Assembly (NCBI GenBank): GCA_021801125.1
Contig: JAJYYI010000011.1
Coordinates: 1-45,853 of the forward strand
DNA length: 45,853 nt
Origin: Deltaproteobacteria bacterium
GTDB taxonomy: Bacteria; Desulfobacterota; Binatia; Binatales; Binataceae
Reading direction: 5' to 3'
In this document: positions 8,997 to 17,922 of the stretch, in pieces
How the letters are laid out: every line of letters starts with the position of its first letter
Position numbering within the stretch: position 1 is the first letter of the stretch
Position numbers and translations under genes: made by a program
Notes under the pieces: generated by a model
The model's database searches: none
Told to the model about the DNA's origin: nothing
What the model saw: the letters and a program-made list of their open reading frames with translations, nothing else

Positions 8997-9289
8997 GTGC
9001 CCAACGTGTACGTCGGCAACCTAACCATCGGATTACCAGTAGCGACTTTCTGATGCATTTTTTACGCGCCGGAGGGGCGCTGCGGGTGCTTGCCATTACA
9101 AACAGGAAATCCGGACTCTGCCGCGGTTTCGGTTTCGCAGAGATCGCGGACCTTGCCGACGTGCCGGTCGCGTTGAGCCTGTTGAGCGACGCCCTGCTCA
9201 ACCGACAACTGACAAAGATCAAACCACATCGCGCGCTGCGCAACGGCAAAGCGCGCAAGAGCGCGGTCGCCCGGCAGTCGCACGTATAA
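8997..9289 (+). pseudogene. Second RRM RNA-binding protein gene, single frameshift
   Basis: A GTG at 8997 with a GGAGG site 6 bases upstream starts VPNVYVGNLTIGL, which contains an RNP2 (VYVGNL). That frame stops at 9051. The next frame continues at about 9030 with TSSDFLMHFLRAGGALRV and contains an RNP1 (CRGFGFAEI) and the end of an RRM. One missing base near 9028, in the codons after ATCGGA, joins the two parts into a protein of about 97 aa. It is either a recent pseudogene or a single-base assembly error. It points away from the intact RRM gene at 8361-8681. The C-terminal tail is basic (RALRNGKARKSAVAR). Confidence 0.6.
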
Positions 9290-9329
9290 CGTTCACGATC
9301 AGGGCCGTAAGAAGCGGTGGGAGAACTCA

Positions 9330-9608
9330 ATGCTGGAAACCAACTGGGCGACACACGACTTCACCGTCAAGATGCTCGACTGGTCCGCTTCGCGCGGTTC
9401 AAGGCTCGCGTATAGCTGCCGCAGATGCGGCCGAAAGTTCTGTCGCTTTTCGCTGGTGAGCCGCGATCCGTGGGCAATCGACGGAGAAGGGCGCCGGCTC
9501 GACATTACGATTAGTAACCGATGGTTGGCCGAGGCGTGCCCCGGTTCGTTCAACGCCAGAGATGATGAAGACCGAAAGCATTTGTCCAAGTCTGGATCGC
9601 ATTCATAG
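9330..9608 (+). CDS. Small CxxC protein, unknown
   Basis: The 92-aa product contains a likely zinc-binding CRRCGRKFC near residue 30. The spacing to a possible second half (a cysteine in AEACPGSF near residue 70) is unusual. A GGGAGA ribosome-binding site lies about 6 bases before the ATG. The acidic C-terminal segment NARDDEDRKHLSKS looks like genuine coding sequence. I do not recognise the family. It follows the frameshifted RRM gene on the same strand by 40 bp. Confidence 0.45.
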   Translation: MLETNWATHDFTVKMLDWSASRGSRLAYSCRRCGRKFCRFSLVSRDPWAIDGEGRRLDITISNRWLAEACPGSFNARDDEDRKHLSKSGSHS

Positions 9609-9697
9609 CTGTTCTCTCTGAGAGCGGATCGCGCCGGCCCTCCTATCGGTAGGTCCATCCAATCAATCGTTCAGGAAAAAAAAAGGAGCTCATAGGG

Positions 9698-10582
9698 ATG
9701 GAGGCGCGGCGCTTGATGTCGCAGGCGATGCAACCATCGCTCAACAGGCGGATCTCGGCTTCCGCAACAGAATGGCCATGGTGGCGCACCACGCGGCAAA
9801 ACCGGATCATTCTTCCCTGGTTAATTCTGATTCACGCCACCGCGCTGGTTGGTCTGATTCTGTTTCCCCTGCCCGGGTGGCACGTGGTGCTGGGTGCGGC
9901 GACGATCGCGTGGCTGGGCGGAATCGGCACGACCGTGGGCTATCATCGTGCGATCGCTCATCGCGCTTTGCGACCGCATCCGGCAGTCCGTGCGGTATTA
10001 ATCTTTCTCGCGATGTTCAATGGCTCGGGATCGCCGATTACATGGGTGGCGAGCCATCGACTGCATCATGCGAATGCCGACACGCTCGATGACGTTTCGA
10101 GTCCGGCGCTGCACGGATTCTGGTGGGCTCATCTGCGATGGTTGTGGCAGGTCGATTCACCTCCGGTGGAGCGCTATTGCCCCGACCTGGATCACTTTTC
10201 GTATCGAATCTGGCATCACCTTCAGCCCGCGATCCTGACGTTGTCATACTTTGGCGGATTGTATTTCGGTCTGGCGGCATTCTTCTGGCTTGGAGCGATT
10301 CGCTTGGTCTTTTCGCTTCACGCGCAATGCTTCGTGAACAGCGTATGCCATACCGAACCGAATACTCCGTTCGGCGAGGACTCGAGCCGCAACGTGAGAT
10401 GGCTAGCTGTGATGCATTTCTTCCAGGGTGAGAACTGGCACCGAAACCATCATGCTCGCCCAGGCATCGCGTGTCTGGGATGGGCTTGGCATCAGCCGGA
10501 TGTTGGCTACGCGTTGATCTGGGTTCTGGAAATGATGGGACTAGTCAGCGAGGTTCGACGGATCCGGCGCGTCGGGGCCTGA
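9698..10582 (+). CDS. Fatty acid (acyl-CoA type) desaturase
   Basis: This is a membrane di-iron desaturase that introduces a cis double bond into saturated acyl chains, adjusting membrane fluidity. The histidine boxes are HRAIAH (residues 83-88), HRLHH (120-124) and HRNHH (248-252), with the conserved NSVCH (214-218). Hydrophobic membrane segments lie at about 38-57, 62-80, 98-112 and 176-206. At 294 aa it is the size of the stand-alone delta-9 type and lacks a cytochrome b5 domain, so an external electron donor is needed. An AGGAG site lies upstream of the ATG, separated by about 10 bases. The gene appears to be single. Confidence 0.85.
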   Translation: MEARRLMSQAMQPSLNRRISASATEWPWWRTTRQNRIILPWLILIHATALVGLILFPLPGWHVVLGAATIAWLGGIGTTVGYHRAIAHRALRPHPAVRAVLIFLAMFNGSGSPITWVASHRLHHANADTLDDVSSPALHGFWWAHLRWLWQVDSPPVERYCPDLDHFSYRIWHHLQPAILTLSYFGGLYFGLAAFFWLGAIRLVFSLHAQCFVNSVCHTEPNTPFGEDSSRNVRWLAVMHFFQGENWHRNHHARPGIACLGWAWHQPDVGYALIWVLEMMGLVSEVRRIRRVGA

Positions 10583-11295
10583 GGAGCGCTCGAAACCGAT
10601 GGCGGCGAGGGAGGTGCGCAGATGACGAAATCGACGAGTCGAAACGCGTAACGGTTCTCGTAGTATGCAAAAACGCAGCGGCAGTGCGTGAGGATGTGTC
10701 CGGGGACAGTCCCTGTCCAGCAATGACTGCGTCGTTTGACCCGCTTCGCGTGTGCGCAGCGCCTTTTTTGCTTCGGAACGTTGGCTCACTATGGAAGGAC
10801 AGGGTCTGTTTGTGGCGTCAGGACGGTTAGCCCCGTCTCACCCACACCTCAGCATCCGCCGGTTGTCAACACCGCATGGCGTCAACCAGTTGACAGTCGA
10901 GGCCGCCATCAATTCGCGTTTCAAAAACGCGGAGTGGGCGGAGAGCAGTTAGCGTCGGACTGCCGCATCGGCTGAAGAACGAGATCTTCAGGTTTGGTTT
11001 AGGATTGCCGCGCCTCGGAGCATTCCCCGCGCTATCCTGTCCGCCTTGAGGCTAAATCGGTTCGAATACAAGAAGCCGTGCGCTTCGGCGCGCTCTTTGA
11101 ACCGGCGCAGAGTTGCCCGCCAACGCCGCGGCGCGGCAGCCCCAGGTCCGTTTCGCGGTCGTTGCGTGCATAATAGCGAGCGCAGTTCAACTCATTGATG
11201 CAAGAATAGAGATGGCAACGTTGATTGAGCGCAGGGGCGAGCGAAGGTCCTTTGGGCATGAACCCGAGCACCGTCCCTAACGGGAGGTGAAAGCG
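10583..11295. other. Gene-poor 700-bp region
   Basis: No intact gene was recognised. On the minus strand between about 11200 and 11000, two frames joined by one shift read RNDRETDLGLPRR and then RWRATLRRFKERAEAHGFLY. This may be the end of a small decayed gene. No riboswitch fold upstream of the SAM synthetase could be supported by eye. Confidence 0.35.
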
Positions 11296-12483
11296 ATGTC
11301 TAATGACGTAACCTTTGCGATAAGCGCGCTTCCTCCCTCGGCCAGATTCGCTACCCGAGCCGAGGTTTGCGAGCACAAGGGAATCGGACATCCGGATACG
11401 ATTTGCGACGGCGTTGCTGAGGCGGTCTCGCGAGCCCTCAGCCAAGCGTATCTGCGCGCATACGGGGAGGTGCAGCATCACAACGTCGACAAGGCGCTCC
11501 TTATAGCCGGCCGAAGCGCTCCGCGCTTCGGCGGCGGGGAAATGCGCGCTCCTATCCGACTAATCCTGTGCGGACGCGCTACGACCCTGCCCGACGCCGA
11601 TTTAGACCACTTTGTCCGCCAGGCCGCCCTAGACTACCTGGTACAGGCCCTTAGGTGCGACCCGAGCATCTTTTCGGTCGAATCGGTTATCGGCGAGGGG
11701 AGCCCGGGCCTCCGGCAGGTCTTTTCACGCGGCGGTGTGGTTCCGCTCGCAAACGACACGTCCTTGGGCGCGGCCTACGCTCCGTGCTCGGCGCTGGAGC
11801 GCAAAACGCTGGAGTTGGCTCGCGTCTTGCGCTCGCCTGAGTTTCGGCGCGCTATCCCGGCCGCCGGCGACGATTACAAAATCATGGGGGTTCGTCTTGA
11901 TCAGCGCCTGCGCTTTACCGTAGCCCTGGCCTTCGTTGACCGCGAGGTCCCCACGCTTGACCGCTATTTCGAAATGAAAGCGGAGGCGATTCGCTACCTC
12001 GAAGACGCGGCGGACCTGCCCGGTGTGGTGGACCTGAACATGCTTGACGATCCCGATGCAGGAGACGAGAGCGGAGTCTATCTTACCGTCACGGGGCTTA
12101 GTGCCGAGCAGGGCGACGACGGGCAAGTCGGCCGGGGTAATCGGGTGACCGGGCTTATCACGCCATGCCGCAGCATGTCGCTCGAAGCGGCTGCCGGAAA
12201 AAATCCTGTCACGCATGTCGGTAAGCTTTATAACGTTCTCGCGCTGGAGGTGGCCAAGGCAATCTACAGTGGGATCGACGGTGCGCTGGAAGCCTCCGTG
12301 CAGATCCTTTCCACGATCGGTAAACCTGTCACGCAACCGCAGCTTCTGTCTATCAACACATTTGTCGCGGACCCGACGGACCCGCGTCTCTACCGAAACA
12401 TCGAGGAAATCGCACGTTCATGTCTGAACCGTATCAGCGAGATTTCGCGGCGGCTCATTGCCGGCGAAATTGCCGTTTTCTGA
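11296..12483 (+). CDS. Archaeal-type S-adenosylmethionine synthetase
   Basis: The enzyme makes S-adenosylmethionine from methionine and ATP. The sequence belongs to the archaeal MAT family, distinct from bacterial MetK. Key segments are CEHKGIGHPDTICDGVAEA, HHNVDKALLIAG, GGGEMRAPI, NDTSLGAAYAPCS, YKIMGVRLD and the C-terminal GKPVTQPQLLSINTFV. At 395 aa it has the family's length. I chose the ATG at 11296 because a GGGAGG site lies 8 bases upstream; a GTG at 11287 sits inside that site. Whether a standard metK exists elsewhere in the genome cannot be seen here. A short hypothetical gene follows on the same strand. Confidence 0.9.
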   Translation: MSNDVTFAISALPPSARFATRAEVCEHKGIGHPDTICDGVAEAVSRALSQAYLRAYGEVQHHNVDKALLIAGRSAPRFGGGEMRAPIRLILCGRATTLPDADLDHFVRQAALDYLVQALRCDPSIFSVESVIGEGSPGLRQVFSRGGVVPLANDTSLGAAYAPCSALERKTLELARVLRSPEFRRAIPAAGDDYKIMGVRLDQRLRFTVALAFVDREVPTLDRYFEMKAEAIRYLEDAADLPGVVDLNMLDDPDAGDESGVYLTVTGLSAEQGDDGQVGRGNRVTGLITPCRSMSLEAAAGKNPVTHVGKLYNVLALEVAKAIYSGIDGALEASVQILSTIGKPVTQPQLLSINTFVADPTDPRLYRNIEEIARSCLNRISEISRRLIAGEIAVF

Positions 12484-12513
12484 TACGGTCTTTCGCGGCG
12501 AGTTTGGATCCAT

Positions 12514-12858
12514 ATGCGCGAGTATCTGTTCGGCCTGCCAAAAGCGATCATGCGCGTGTTTGGATTGTCACGTCGTGAGAGTGCGGCGAACCATGGACTG
12601 CCCCGGTCGTCGAGCCTACCCGGAGGATTCGATCCGCTACAGGCGTTGATAGAAGCGCAGCGGGAGCTAATCGAAGCGGTTGCCCCGCGCGTGCTGGACG
12701 ACGCCGCCAAAGCGCGCGTCGCCCAGATTCGCCGGCGGATGCTCGCCGAGGCCAAGAAGGTGAGCAGGGATCCAGCGCTGATGAACCGCGCGGAACAGCT
12801 CGGCATGCTAAACCAGATCAAGAGTTTGGTCCGAGAGGCTGACCGGCGCCCTCGCTAA
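12514..12858 (+). CDS. Hypothetical protein downstream of SAM synthetase
   Basis: The 114-aa product is predicted mostly helical and charged (LIEAQRELIEAVAPRVLDDA and RRRMLAEAKKVSRDP). No signal peptide or known motif is seen. It lies 30 bp after the SAM synthetase on the same strand and is convergent with the sulfide:quinone oxidoreductase, ending 16 bp from it. Third-position GC is high, as in neighbouring genes, which favours real coding. The function is unknown. Confidence 0.45.
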   Translation: MREYLFGLPKAIMRVFGLSRRESAANHGLPRSSSLPGGFDPLQALIEAQRELIEAVAPRVLDDAAKARVAQIRRRMLAEAKKVSRDPALMNRAEQLGMLNQIKSLVREADRRPR

Positions 12859-12874
12859 CTGCGGCAATTCGCTG

Positions 12875-14122
12875 TCAGAGTTCGCGCGGGCGCGCCGCCT
12901 TTACCTGCCGATTTAAGAAGGGGATGCTTCTGCCCTTGAGCGCCAGGTTCCAGTAGATCCACGGCAGTCCGTACCGCTTTAAAAGCCACATGTCGTAACG
13001 TTCCTTGAACGTGTCGATGAAGCGGAGTGTCGGCGCAGGCTTGCCGCTGTAATCGAATTCGCAGAGCAGCATCTTGCCGTACCCGGTGACTATGGGGCAG
13101 GCCACGTATCCGTCATAGTGCGCCGTTAATTCCTTTCCTTTCATCAGAGTGAGCAGGTTTGAGGCGACAACCGTGGCCTGCTTGCACGCCGAGGCGCCGG
13201 TCTTCGAGTTCGGCGTTCCGGCGGCGTCGCCCAGGGCGAAAATTTCCGGGTGGTCAAGATGCCGCAAAGTGTACTGGTCGACTTTGATCCAGCCTTTGTC
13301 ATTCGCCAAGCCGCTTTTCCGCACGAACTCAGGGCTGCCCTGGGGCGGCGCGACATGAAGCAGGTCGTAATTGATTAAAACGCGATCTCGAGACGGCTCT
13401 TTGGTAATTGCGAAGATCGCCTCGCGCTTCTCGGGGCGAATTTCGACGAGTTCGTGATTGTAGCGCGGCTCGATGCCGTAGCGCTCCAGCACGGCGTTCA
13501 ATACCGTCGCGTATTCTTTGATCCCGTAGATTGCGGCGCCGCCGCAACCATAAATTACCTGCGTGGAGCGCGAGATACCCGTGCGGCGAAAATAGTCAGC
13601 CGCCAGATACATGATCTTCTGCGGCGCACCGGGGCATTTGATCGGGTACGACGGCATATGGAAGAGCGCCACACCTCCCTTGAAGTTTCGAATCAAATCC
13701 CACGTCTTTGGGGCCGTTTCATACTGATAATTCGTCGATACGCTGGTCATATTCAGTGCTTCGCGCAGACCCGGTACGCCGTCTAGGTTCAAGGTAACGC
13801 CGGGTGCCAGAACGAGAAAATCATAGCTAACGATGGTTCCCGATTCAGTTGCGATATGACGTTTAATCGCATCGATTTCACCGACTCGTTCCTTAAGCCA
13901 GCGGATGCCGCGCGGGATGTAAAGAGATTGCGCCCGAACGGACGTCTCTTTGTGCACCACGCCGGCGCCAACCAACGTCCACAAAGGCTGATAGAAATGG
14001 CGGTCAGATGGCTCAACTATCGCTAAGTCAACTTCTCCGGCCCGCGCGAGCAATGCCGCTACCGATGTTCCGCCGGTACCGCCGCCAACGACAACGACCT
14101 TGTAATGGCTATTCGCTTTCAT
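12875..14122 (-). CDS. sqr: Sulfide:quinone oxidoreductase (type II-like)
   Basis: This flavoprotein oxidises sulfide to sulfane sulfur and passes electrons to quinone at the membrane. The N-terminal FAD-binding VVVGGGTGGTS (about 9-19) and the second FAD segment FALGDAAGTPNSKTG are intact. C163 (YPIKCPGAPQK) and C342 (ACPIVTGYGK) match the redox-active pair of mitochondrial-type (type II) SQR. C193 and C354 are additional. No membrane helix is needed in this family; attachment is peripheral. I chose the ATG at 14122 (MKANSHYKVV), which has a GAGGAG site 8 bases upstream; a longer frame to 14359 adds unrelated sequence. A beta-carbonic anhydrase gene lies upstream on the same strand. Confidence 0.9.
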   Translation of the reverse strand: MKANSHYKVVVVGGGTGGTSVAALLARAGEVDLAIVEPSDRHFYQPLWTLVGAGVVHKETSVRAQSLYIPRGIRWLKERVGEIDAIKRHIATESGTIVSYDFLVLAPGVTLNLDGVPGLREALNMTSVSTNYQYETAPKTWDLIRNFKGGVALFHMPSYPIKCPGAPQKIMYLAADYFRRTGISRSTQVIYGCGGAAIYGIKEYATVLNAVLERYGIEPRYNHELVEIRPEKREAIFAITKEPSRDRVLINYDLLHVAPPQGSPEFVRKSGLANDKGWIKVDQYTLRHLDHPEIFALGDAAGTPNSKTGASACKQATVVASNLLTLMKGKELTAHYDGYVACPIVTGYGKMLLCEFDYSGKPAPTLRFIDTFKERYDMWLLKRYGLPWIYWNLALKGRSIPFLNRQVKAARPREL

Positions 14123-14404
14123 CAATAAACTCCTCAGCCAGGAACCACCACGCCCCTTAGCGCGCTGGGTTATATCCAGACAGCTAGAAGTTCGACCACG
14201 CGATAGCGACCCTGGCCAGCCGTAAGGCTTTCTCGGCGCGTGGCCGCGCTCGCAAAGAACTGGACGCCCGGATCGCTTCTGCGGCGAGCGGTAGGCGGCC
14301 TCGGTTCGTAGCTGTGACCGCGCGGATCCGTCGCTTGGAAGCAAACCCAAGTGCTGCACGACAGGGCCCGGCCTCCACCGGACGTCCAGTTTGTTTGATT
14401 TGTC

Positions 14405-15004
14405 CTATAGGGCGCCCATCTCGCGGCTAGAATTCACCTTGTCCACTATGCGACCGAAAGGTGGGCGCAGGCGAGCGGATTCTACTTCCCAGATCCAACC
14501 GCTCACCGAGACTTCCTTTGGAATCAGCGGATGATTGCGCACATACTCAACTTGCAGCGCGCAGACCTCGTCGACGTTCTCGAACGTCTTTAGCCATTTG
14601 GCCAAAGAACCTTTCTCAAGCTTCAATTCCGGGAGACCCGGTTCGAGCTGAAGGTCATCGAGGTTTAGGCCTTGAGCTTCAAGCGCAGCGACCAGCGTTT
14701 GCGCTCGGGCCGCCATCATTCCGCATTCGGTATGATTGACGATCACAATCTCGGTGGTGCCGAAGAACCTGCAACTTAGCATCGCGGAGCGTATCGCGTC
14801 GGCCGTTATCAGGCCGCCGGCGTTGCGAAACACATGAGCGTCGCCACGGTCGCCGCGGATACCGAGCGCGTCATCCAGGGGTAGCCGCTCGTCCATGCAA
14901 GCGCATATCCATAATCGCCGATTATTTGGAACGCCAAGTTGGCGTCGCAGAGCCCAGTTCTTTCTTGCTTCGAAATCATGCTCCAGTTGTTGCCTAAGAC
15001 TCAT
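14405..15004 (-). CDS. Beta-class carbonic anhydrase
   Basis: This enzyme interconverts CO2 and bicarbonate in the cytoplasm. The zinc ligands of the beta class are C36 (ICACMDERL, with the Asp-Arg dyad D38/R40), H91 and C94 (NHTECGMM). HVFRNAGG is also present. I chose the ATG at 15004 (MSLRQQLEHDF), preceded by AAGGAA, giving 199 aa; an upstream start at 15067 would add 21 residues with no family match. It is transcribed towards the sulfide:quinone oxidoreductase, about 280 bp away. Confidence 0.85.
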   Translation of the reverse strand: MSLRQQLEHDFEARKNWALRRQLGVPNNRRLWICACMDERLPLDDALGIRGDRGDAHVFRNAGGLITADAIRSAMLSCRFFGTTEIVIVNHTECGMMAARAQTLVAALEAQGLNLDDLQLEPGLPELKLEKGSLAKWLKTFENVDEVCALQVEYVRNHPLIPKEVSVSGWIWEVESARLRPPFGRIVDKVNSSREMGAL

Positions 15005-15149
15005 TTCCTTGAAACTCCAAATTGCGGGCGAAGCCAGATCGGACACGGCCGCTGAGGGCGTAAGCAAACCATCACGCCGCGGGGGATGACCCGGCGCGCC
15101 TCCAAAGGTGGAAGCAAAGCTTGACGGAATATTAATTTGAGTGAGTTAC
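15005..15149. other. No gene recognised (upstream of carbonic anhydrase)
   Basis: This is the presumed promoter region for the carbonic anhydrase gene. Together with 15189-15475 it makes a 470-bp gap in which only the hairpin at 15150-15188 stands out. Confidence 0.4.
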
Positions 15150-15188
15150 GCGAAAATCAGTTCTGCTCTTCTGGTGGAAGAGCAGAAC
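15150..15188 (-). terminator. Intrinsic terminator downstream of the ATPase-uspA operon
   Basis: A perfect 12-bp stem (GTTCTGCTCTTC at 15160-15171, its complement at 15177-15188) closes a 5-base loop. On the minus strand it is followed by TGATTTT. It lies about 290 bp past the uspA stop in the direction of that operon's transcription and before the carbonic anhydrase gene, so it is a plausible end of the ATPase transcript. Confidence 0.5.
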
Positions 15189-15475
15189 AACACAAGCACA
15201 GACGGGCGCGAATGCCGTCACGATGAGCGACATCGACTGGGCGCCAACGGCGGGCATTGCTTTGTCGTTTTAGGCTTTTACTCATCGTCCGCGCTAATAT
15301 TTAAGTCTTGGCGACACAGGCTGTCAAGCTTAGGCGCGCTTGGTGGAAACTGCGGAGAGGATGGCGGCCGGTTCACCGACCAGGTTGGCGCGGAGTGCAG
15401 TGGGTCAAATGGTCCGGAGAGACGGCCGACAAGGGAATGTCGGACGAAGGAGTTTCATGCCACCGCGGGCGGTGC

Positions 15476-15916
15476 TCACTTCACCACCAGGACGGGTATA
15501 TTGGCTAGGTCGATAACGCGGCGCGTAACGCTGCCGGCAAATACGCGGCGCGCTCCACGCCGGCCGGTTTTTCCCATCACGACGAGATCAACGGCCTCTT
15601 TTTCGGCGAGCTTGAGGATCTCTTCGTGGGGTGTCCCGTGCTCGATTATACCGCGGACGGGAACCGAGCTTTGCGCGGCAAGTCTTTCAATCTCGGCGAT
15701 GTACTTGGACGCGTTTGCGCTCAGGGTTTTGCGCGCTTCCCTTTCCTCCTTGTTAATGGTGCGGCAGAATTCCTTGACGATTTCGTCGTCGACGACATGG
15801 GCCGCCAGGAGTTCTCCCCGGTTCTGGGCGGCCATCGAAATCGCCGTCCGCGCCGCCTTAAGCGAGCCTTCCGAGCCGTCGGTGGCCACCAGAATTTTAC
15901 GAAACGAATTAGTCAT
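15476..15916 (-). CDS. Universal stress protein, UspA family
   Basis: This is an alpha/beta nucleotide-binding Usp protein of 146 aa, normal for a single domain. The N-terminal KILVATDGSEGS and the ATP-binding motif GKTGRRG followed by GSVT near residue 120 are both present, so it is likely of the ATP-binding class. Its ATG overlaps the stop of the ATPase D subunit gene as ATGA, so it is translated with the ATPase operon. A role in adjusting the ATPase to energy stress is only an inference from position. Confidence 0.9.
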   Translation of the reverse strand: MTNSFRKILVATDGSEGSLKAARTAISMAAQNRGELLAAHVVDDEIVKEFCRTINKEEREARKTLSANASKYIAEIERLAAQSSVPVRGIIEHGTPHEEILKLAEKEAVDLVVMGKTGRRGARRVFAGSVTRRVIDLANIPVLVVK

Positions 15917-16539
15917 GGTCCTTCCCGTCGCCGCGCCTGCACTCGCTTGAGTTGAAAAAGAGCTTCTCTTTCACGTTCCTCGAGGCCGTCTTCCATGTAA
16001 GTCAGAGTTTCTCGATATTGGGGAATCAAAAGGTTTTGCAGCGCGTTGACCCGCTTCTGAGTCTTGCGCAGTTCGACCGCCAGCCGCTGAAATGCGATCT
16101 CGAGCTCGGCGAGCTCGATTAATCGGCGCATCGCCGCGAGAAACTTCTGCCTGGCGAGGTCGAGTTCCAGCGACGAGCTAAGCAAGCCCCAGGGCGGCGA
16201 CGGATCCTTGGTTTCCCAGTTCAGCAGCGGCAGCACCACTCCGAAAAGGCTCCTCTCCTGCACGGAGATTTCCGCCAGCGGCGGCGAGGCGAGCGCGGCG
16301 CGCGCAATCTGGTCCCGTCCCAGCGCGGCGCATGCCGCCGCCAGTTCCTTGTACGCCTCGGTCAAGAGGGACGCGGCTTCGGCGCGCGCTCGGCGCATGT
16401 CCTCCATGTGGCTGAAGACCTCGCGCAAGATGACTTCCCGCTTTTCGTCGAGCAGCTGCCGTCCCTCCTGCGCAAGCCCCAGATCCTCCTTCAGGCGCAG
16501 CAGGTTGCTCTTAGTGGTCGGTAACGGAAGACGAGCCAT
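15913..16539 (-). CDS. atpD: V/A-type ATPase subunit D (central rotor stalk)
   Basis: Subunit D is the coiled-coil rotor axle inside the A3B3 head. The 208-aa protein has the family's N-terminal LPTTKSNLLRLKEDL and the C-terminal helix with RVNALQNLLIPQYRETLTYM, the signature of the D subunit. It starts 3 bp after the B subunit stop and overlaps uspA. The gene symbol follows archaeal A-type naming and does not mean the F-type beta subunit. Confidence 0.92.
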   Translation of the reverse strand: MARLPLPTTKSNLLRLKEDLGLAQEGRQLLDEKREVILREVFSHMEDMRRARAEAASLLTEAYKELAAACAALGRDQIARAALASPPLAEISVQERSLFGVVLPLLNWETKDPSPPWGLLSSSLELDLARQKFLAAMRRLIELAELEIAFQRLAVELRKTQKRVNALQNLLIPQYRETLTYMEDGLEEREREALFQLKRVQARRREGP

Positions 16540-16542
16540 AGG

Positions 16543-17922
16543 CTATTTCAGATGCTCCGCGATTTCCGCCTCGCTGACCCGCGTCAGATCGGCAACCGGA
16601 ATCTGGCGAAGCATGGTCCATCCGAGGTCGAGCGTATGCTCGATTGATCTGTTGGTCGTGAAGCTCTGGCCGATAAACTCCTTCTCGAAGTTTCTTCCGA
16701 AGTCGAGGTACATGCGGTCGCGCCCGGCAAGCTCTTCCTCGCCGATAATCGACGCCAGCATCCGGATTCGCCGCGTGTAGGCGTACGCGCTATAAAGCTG
16801 GTTGGAAAGATGCGCATGGTCGCTGCGCGTTCGGCCCTCGCCGATACCGTCGCTCATCAAGCGCGAGAGCGAGGGCAGGACGTTTATAGGCGGATAAATT
16901 CCCGCGCGGTCAAGGTCGCGCTCCAGAACGATCTGACCTTCAGTGATATAGCCTGTCAGGTCGGGAATGGGATGAGTAATGTCATCATTGGGCATGGTCA
17001 GAATCGGAACCTGGGTGATCGAGCCCGGCTTGTCTTCGATTCTGCCGGCTCGTTCGTAGAGCGAAGCCAGATCGCTGTAGAGGTAGCCGGGGTAGCCTTT
17101 GCGGCTCGGCACCTCGCCTTTCGCGGACGCCACTTCCCGCAACGCCTCGCAGTACTGGGTCATGTCCGTCATAACCACCAGCACGTGCATTCCGCGATCG
17201 AAGGCCAGGTACTCGGCGAGAGTCAGCGCAGTTCGCGGCGTAACCAGGCGCTCGACCGCCGGATCGTCGGCGAAGTTCACGAACATGGCCACGCGCGGCA
17301 GCGCGCCGCTCTCCTCCACGCTGCGGCGAAACATCTCGGCGACGTCCCGGTTGGCGCCCATAATCGCGAAGATCACCGCGAACCCTTCGCGTTCGCCGGG
17401 CACTTCCGCCTGCTGCACGATTTGCGCGGCGAGCTGGTTATGGGGAAGGCCGCTTCCGGAAAAGATCGGCAGCTTCTGCCCGCGTACCAGAGTATTCATG
17501 CCGTCGATCGCCGAGATTCCGGTTTGAAGAAAGTCCTGCGGATAGGCCCTGACGGCGGGGTTGATCGCCGCGCCGTTGACATCGCGCCACTCGCGAGCGA
17601 GCGGCGCGGGGCCTCGGTCAAGCGGCCGTGCGAAGCTGTCGAACGTGCGGCCGAGCATCTCGGCCGCCACCGGCACCTCCAGGCCTCGGTTGAGGCATCT
17701 TACCCGGGTGCCGGTCGGCGAGAGCCCTTCCGTTCCCTCGTACACCTCGATCGCGACAGTCTCCGCGCTGGCAATCAGAACGCGACCCGTCCGCGACCGG
17801 TGGTCGTCGCCGACGACCTCGACCATCTCCCCGTAGGAAATCCGCGTGCTGCCCTGCAAAAACACCAGCGCACCGGAAATACCCTTGAGTCCGCAAAAGA
17901 CTTTGCCGCTCTCTGTTCTCAT
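16543..17922 (-). CDS. atpB: V/A-type ATPase subunit B (non-catalytic)
   Basis: The B subunit alternates with A in the hexameric head and holds the non-catalytic nucleotide-site residues. At 459 aa it has the normal length. The canonical P-loop is absent, as expected; the corresponding segment is FSGSGLPHNQLAAQI. Other family blocks are SRKGYPGYLYSDLASLYERAG, GSITQVPILTMPNDD and DVLPSLSRLMSDGIGEGRTR-type sequence near the C terminus. The ATG overlaps the A subunit stop as ATGA. Confidence 0.95.
   Translation of the reverse strand: MRTESGKVFCGLKGISGALVFLQGSTRISYGEMVEVVGDDHRSRTGRVLIASAETVAIEVYEGTEGLSPTGTRVRCLNRGLEVPVAAEMLGRTFDSFARPLDRGPAPLAREWRDVNGAAINPAVRAYPQDFLQTGISAIDGMNTLVRGQKLPIFSGSGLPHNQLAAQIVQQAEVPGEREGFAVIFAIMGANRDVAEMFRRSVEESGALPRVAMFVNFADDPAVERLVTPRTALTLAEYLAFDRGMHVLVVMTDMTQYCEALREVASAKGEVPSRKGYPGYLYSDLASLYERAGRIEDKPGSITQVPILTMPNDDITHPIPDLTGYITEGQIVLERDLDRAGIYPPINVLPSLSRLMSDGIGEGRTRSDHAHLSNQLYSAYAYTRRIRMLASIIGEEELAGRDRMYLDFGRNFEKEFIGQSFTTNRSIEHTLDLGWTMLRQIPVADLTRVSEAEIAEHLK

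Noticed and set aside
11032-11110. tRNA-like TTCGAATAC motif
   Set aside because: No cloverleaf with acceptor, D and anticodon stems could be built around it on either strand.
11000-11295. SAM riboswitch upstream of the SAM synthetase
   Set aside because: I looked for SAM-I, SAM-II and related folds before the gene and saw no convincing conserved core by eye. A covariance search would be decisive.
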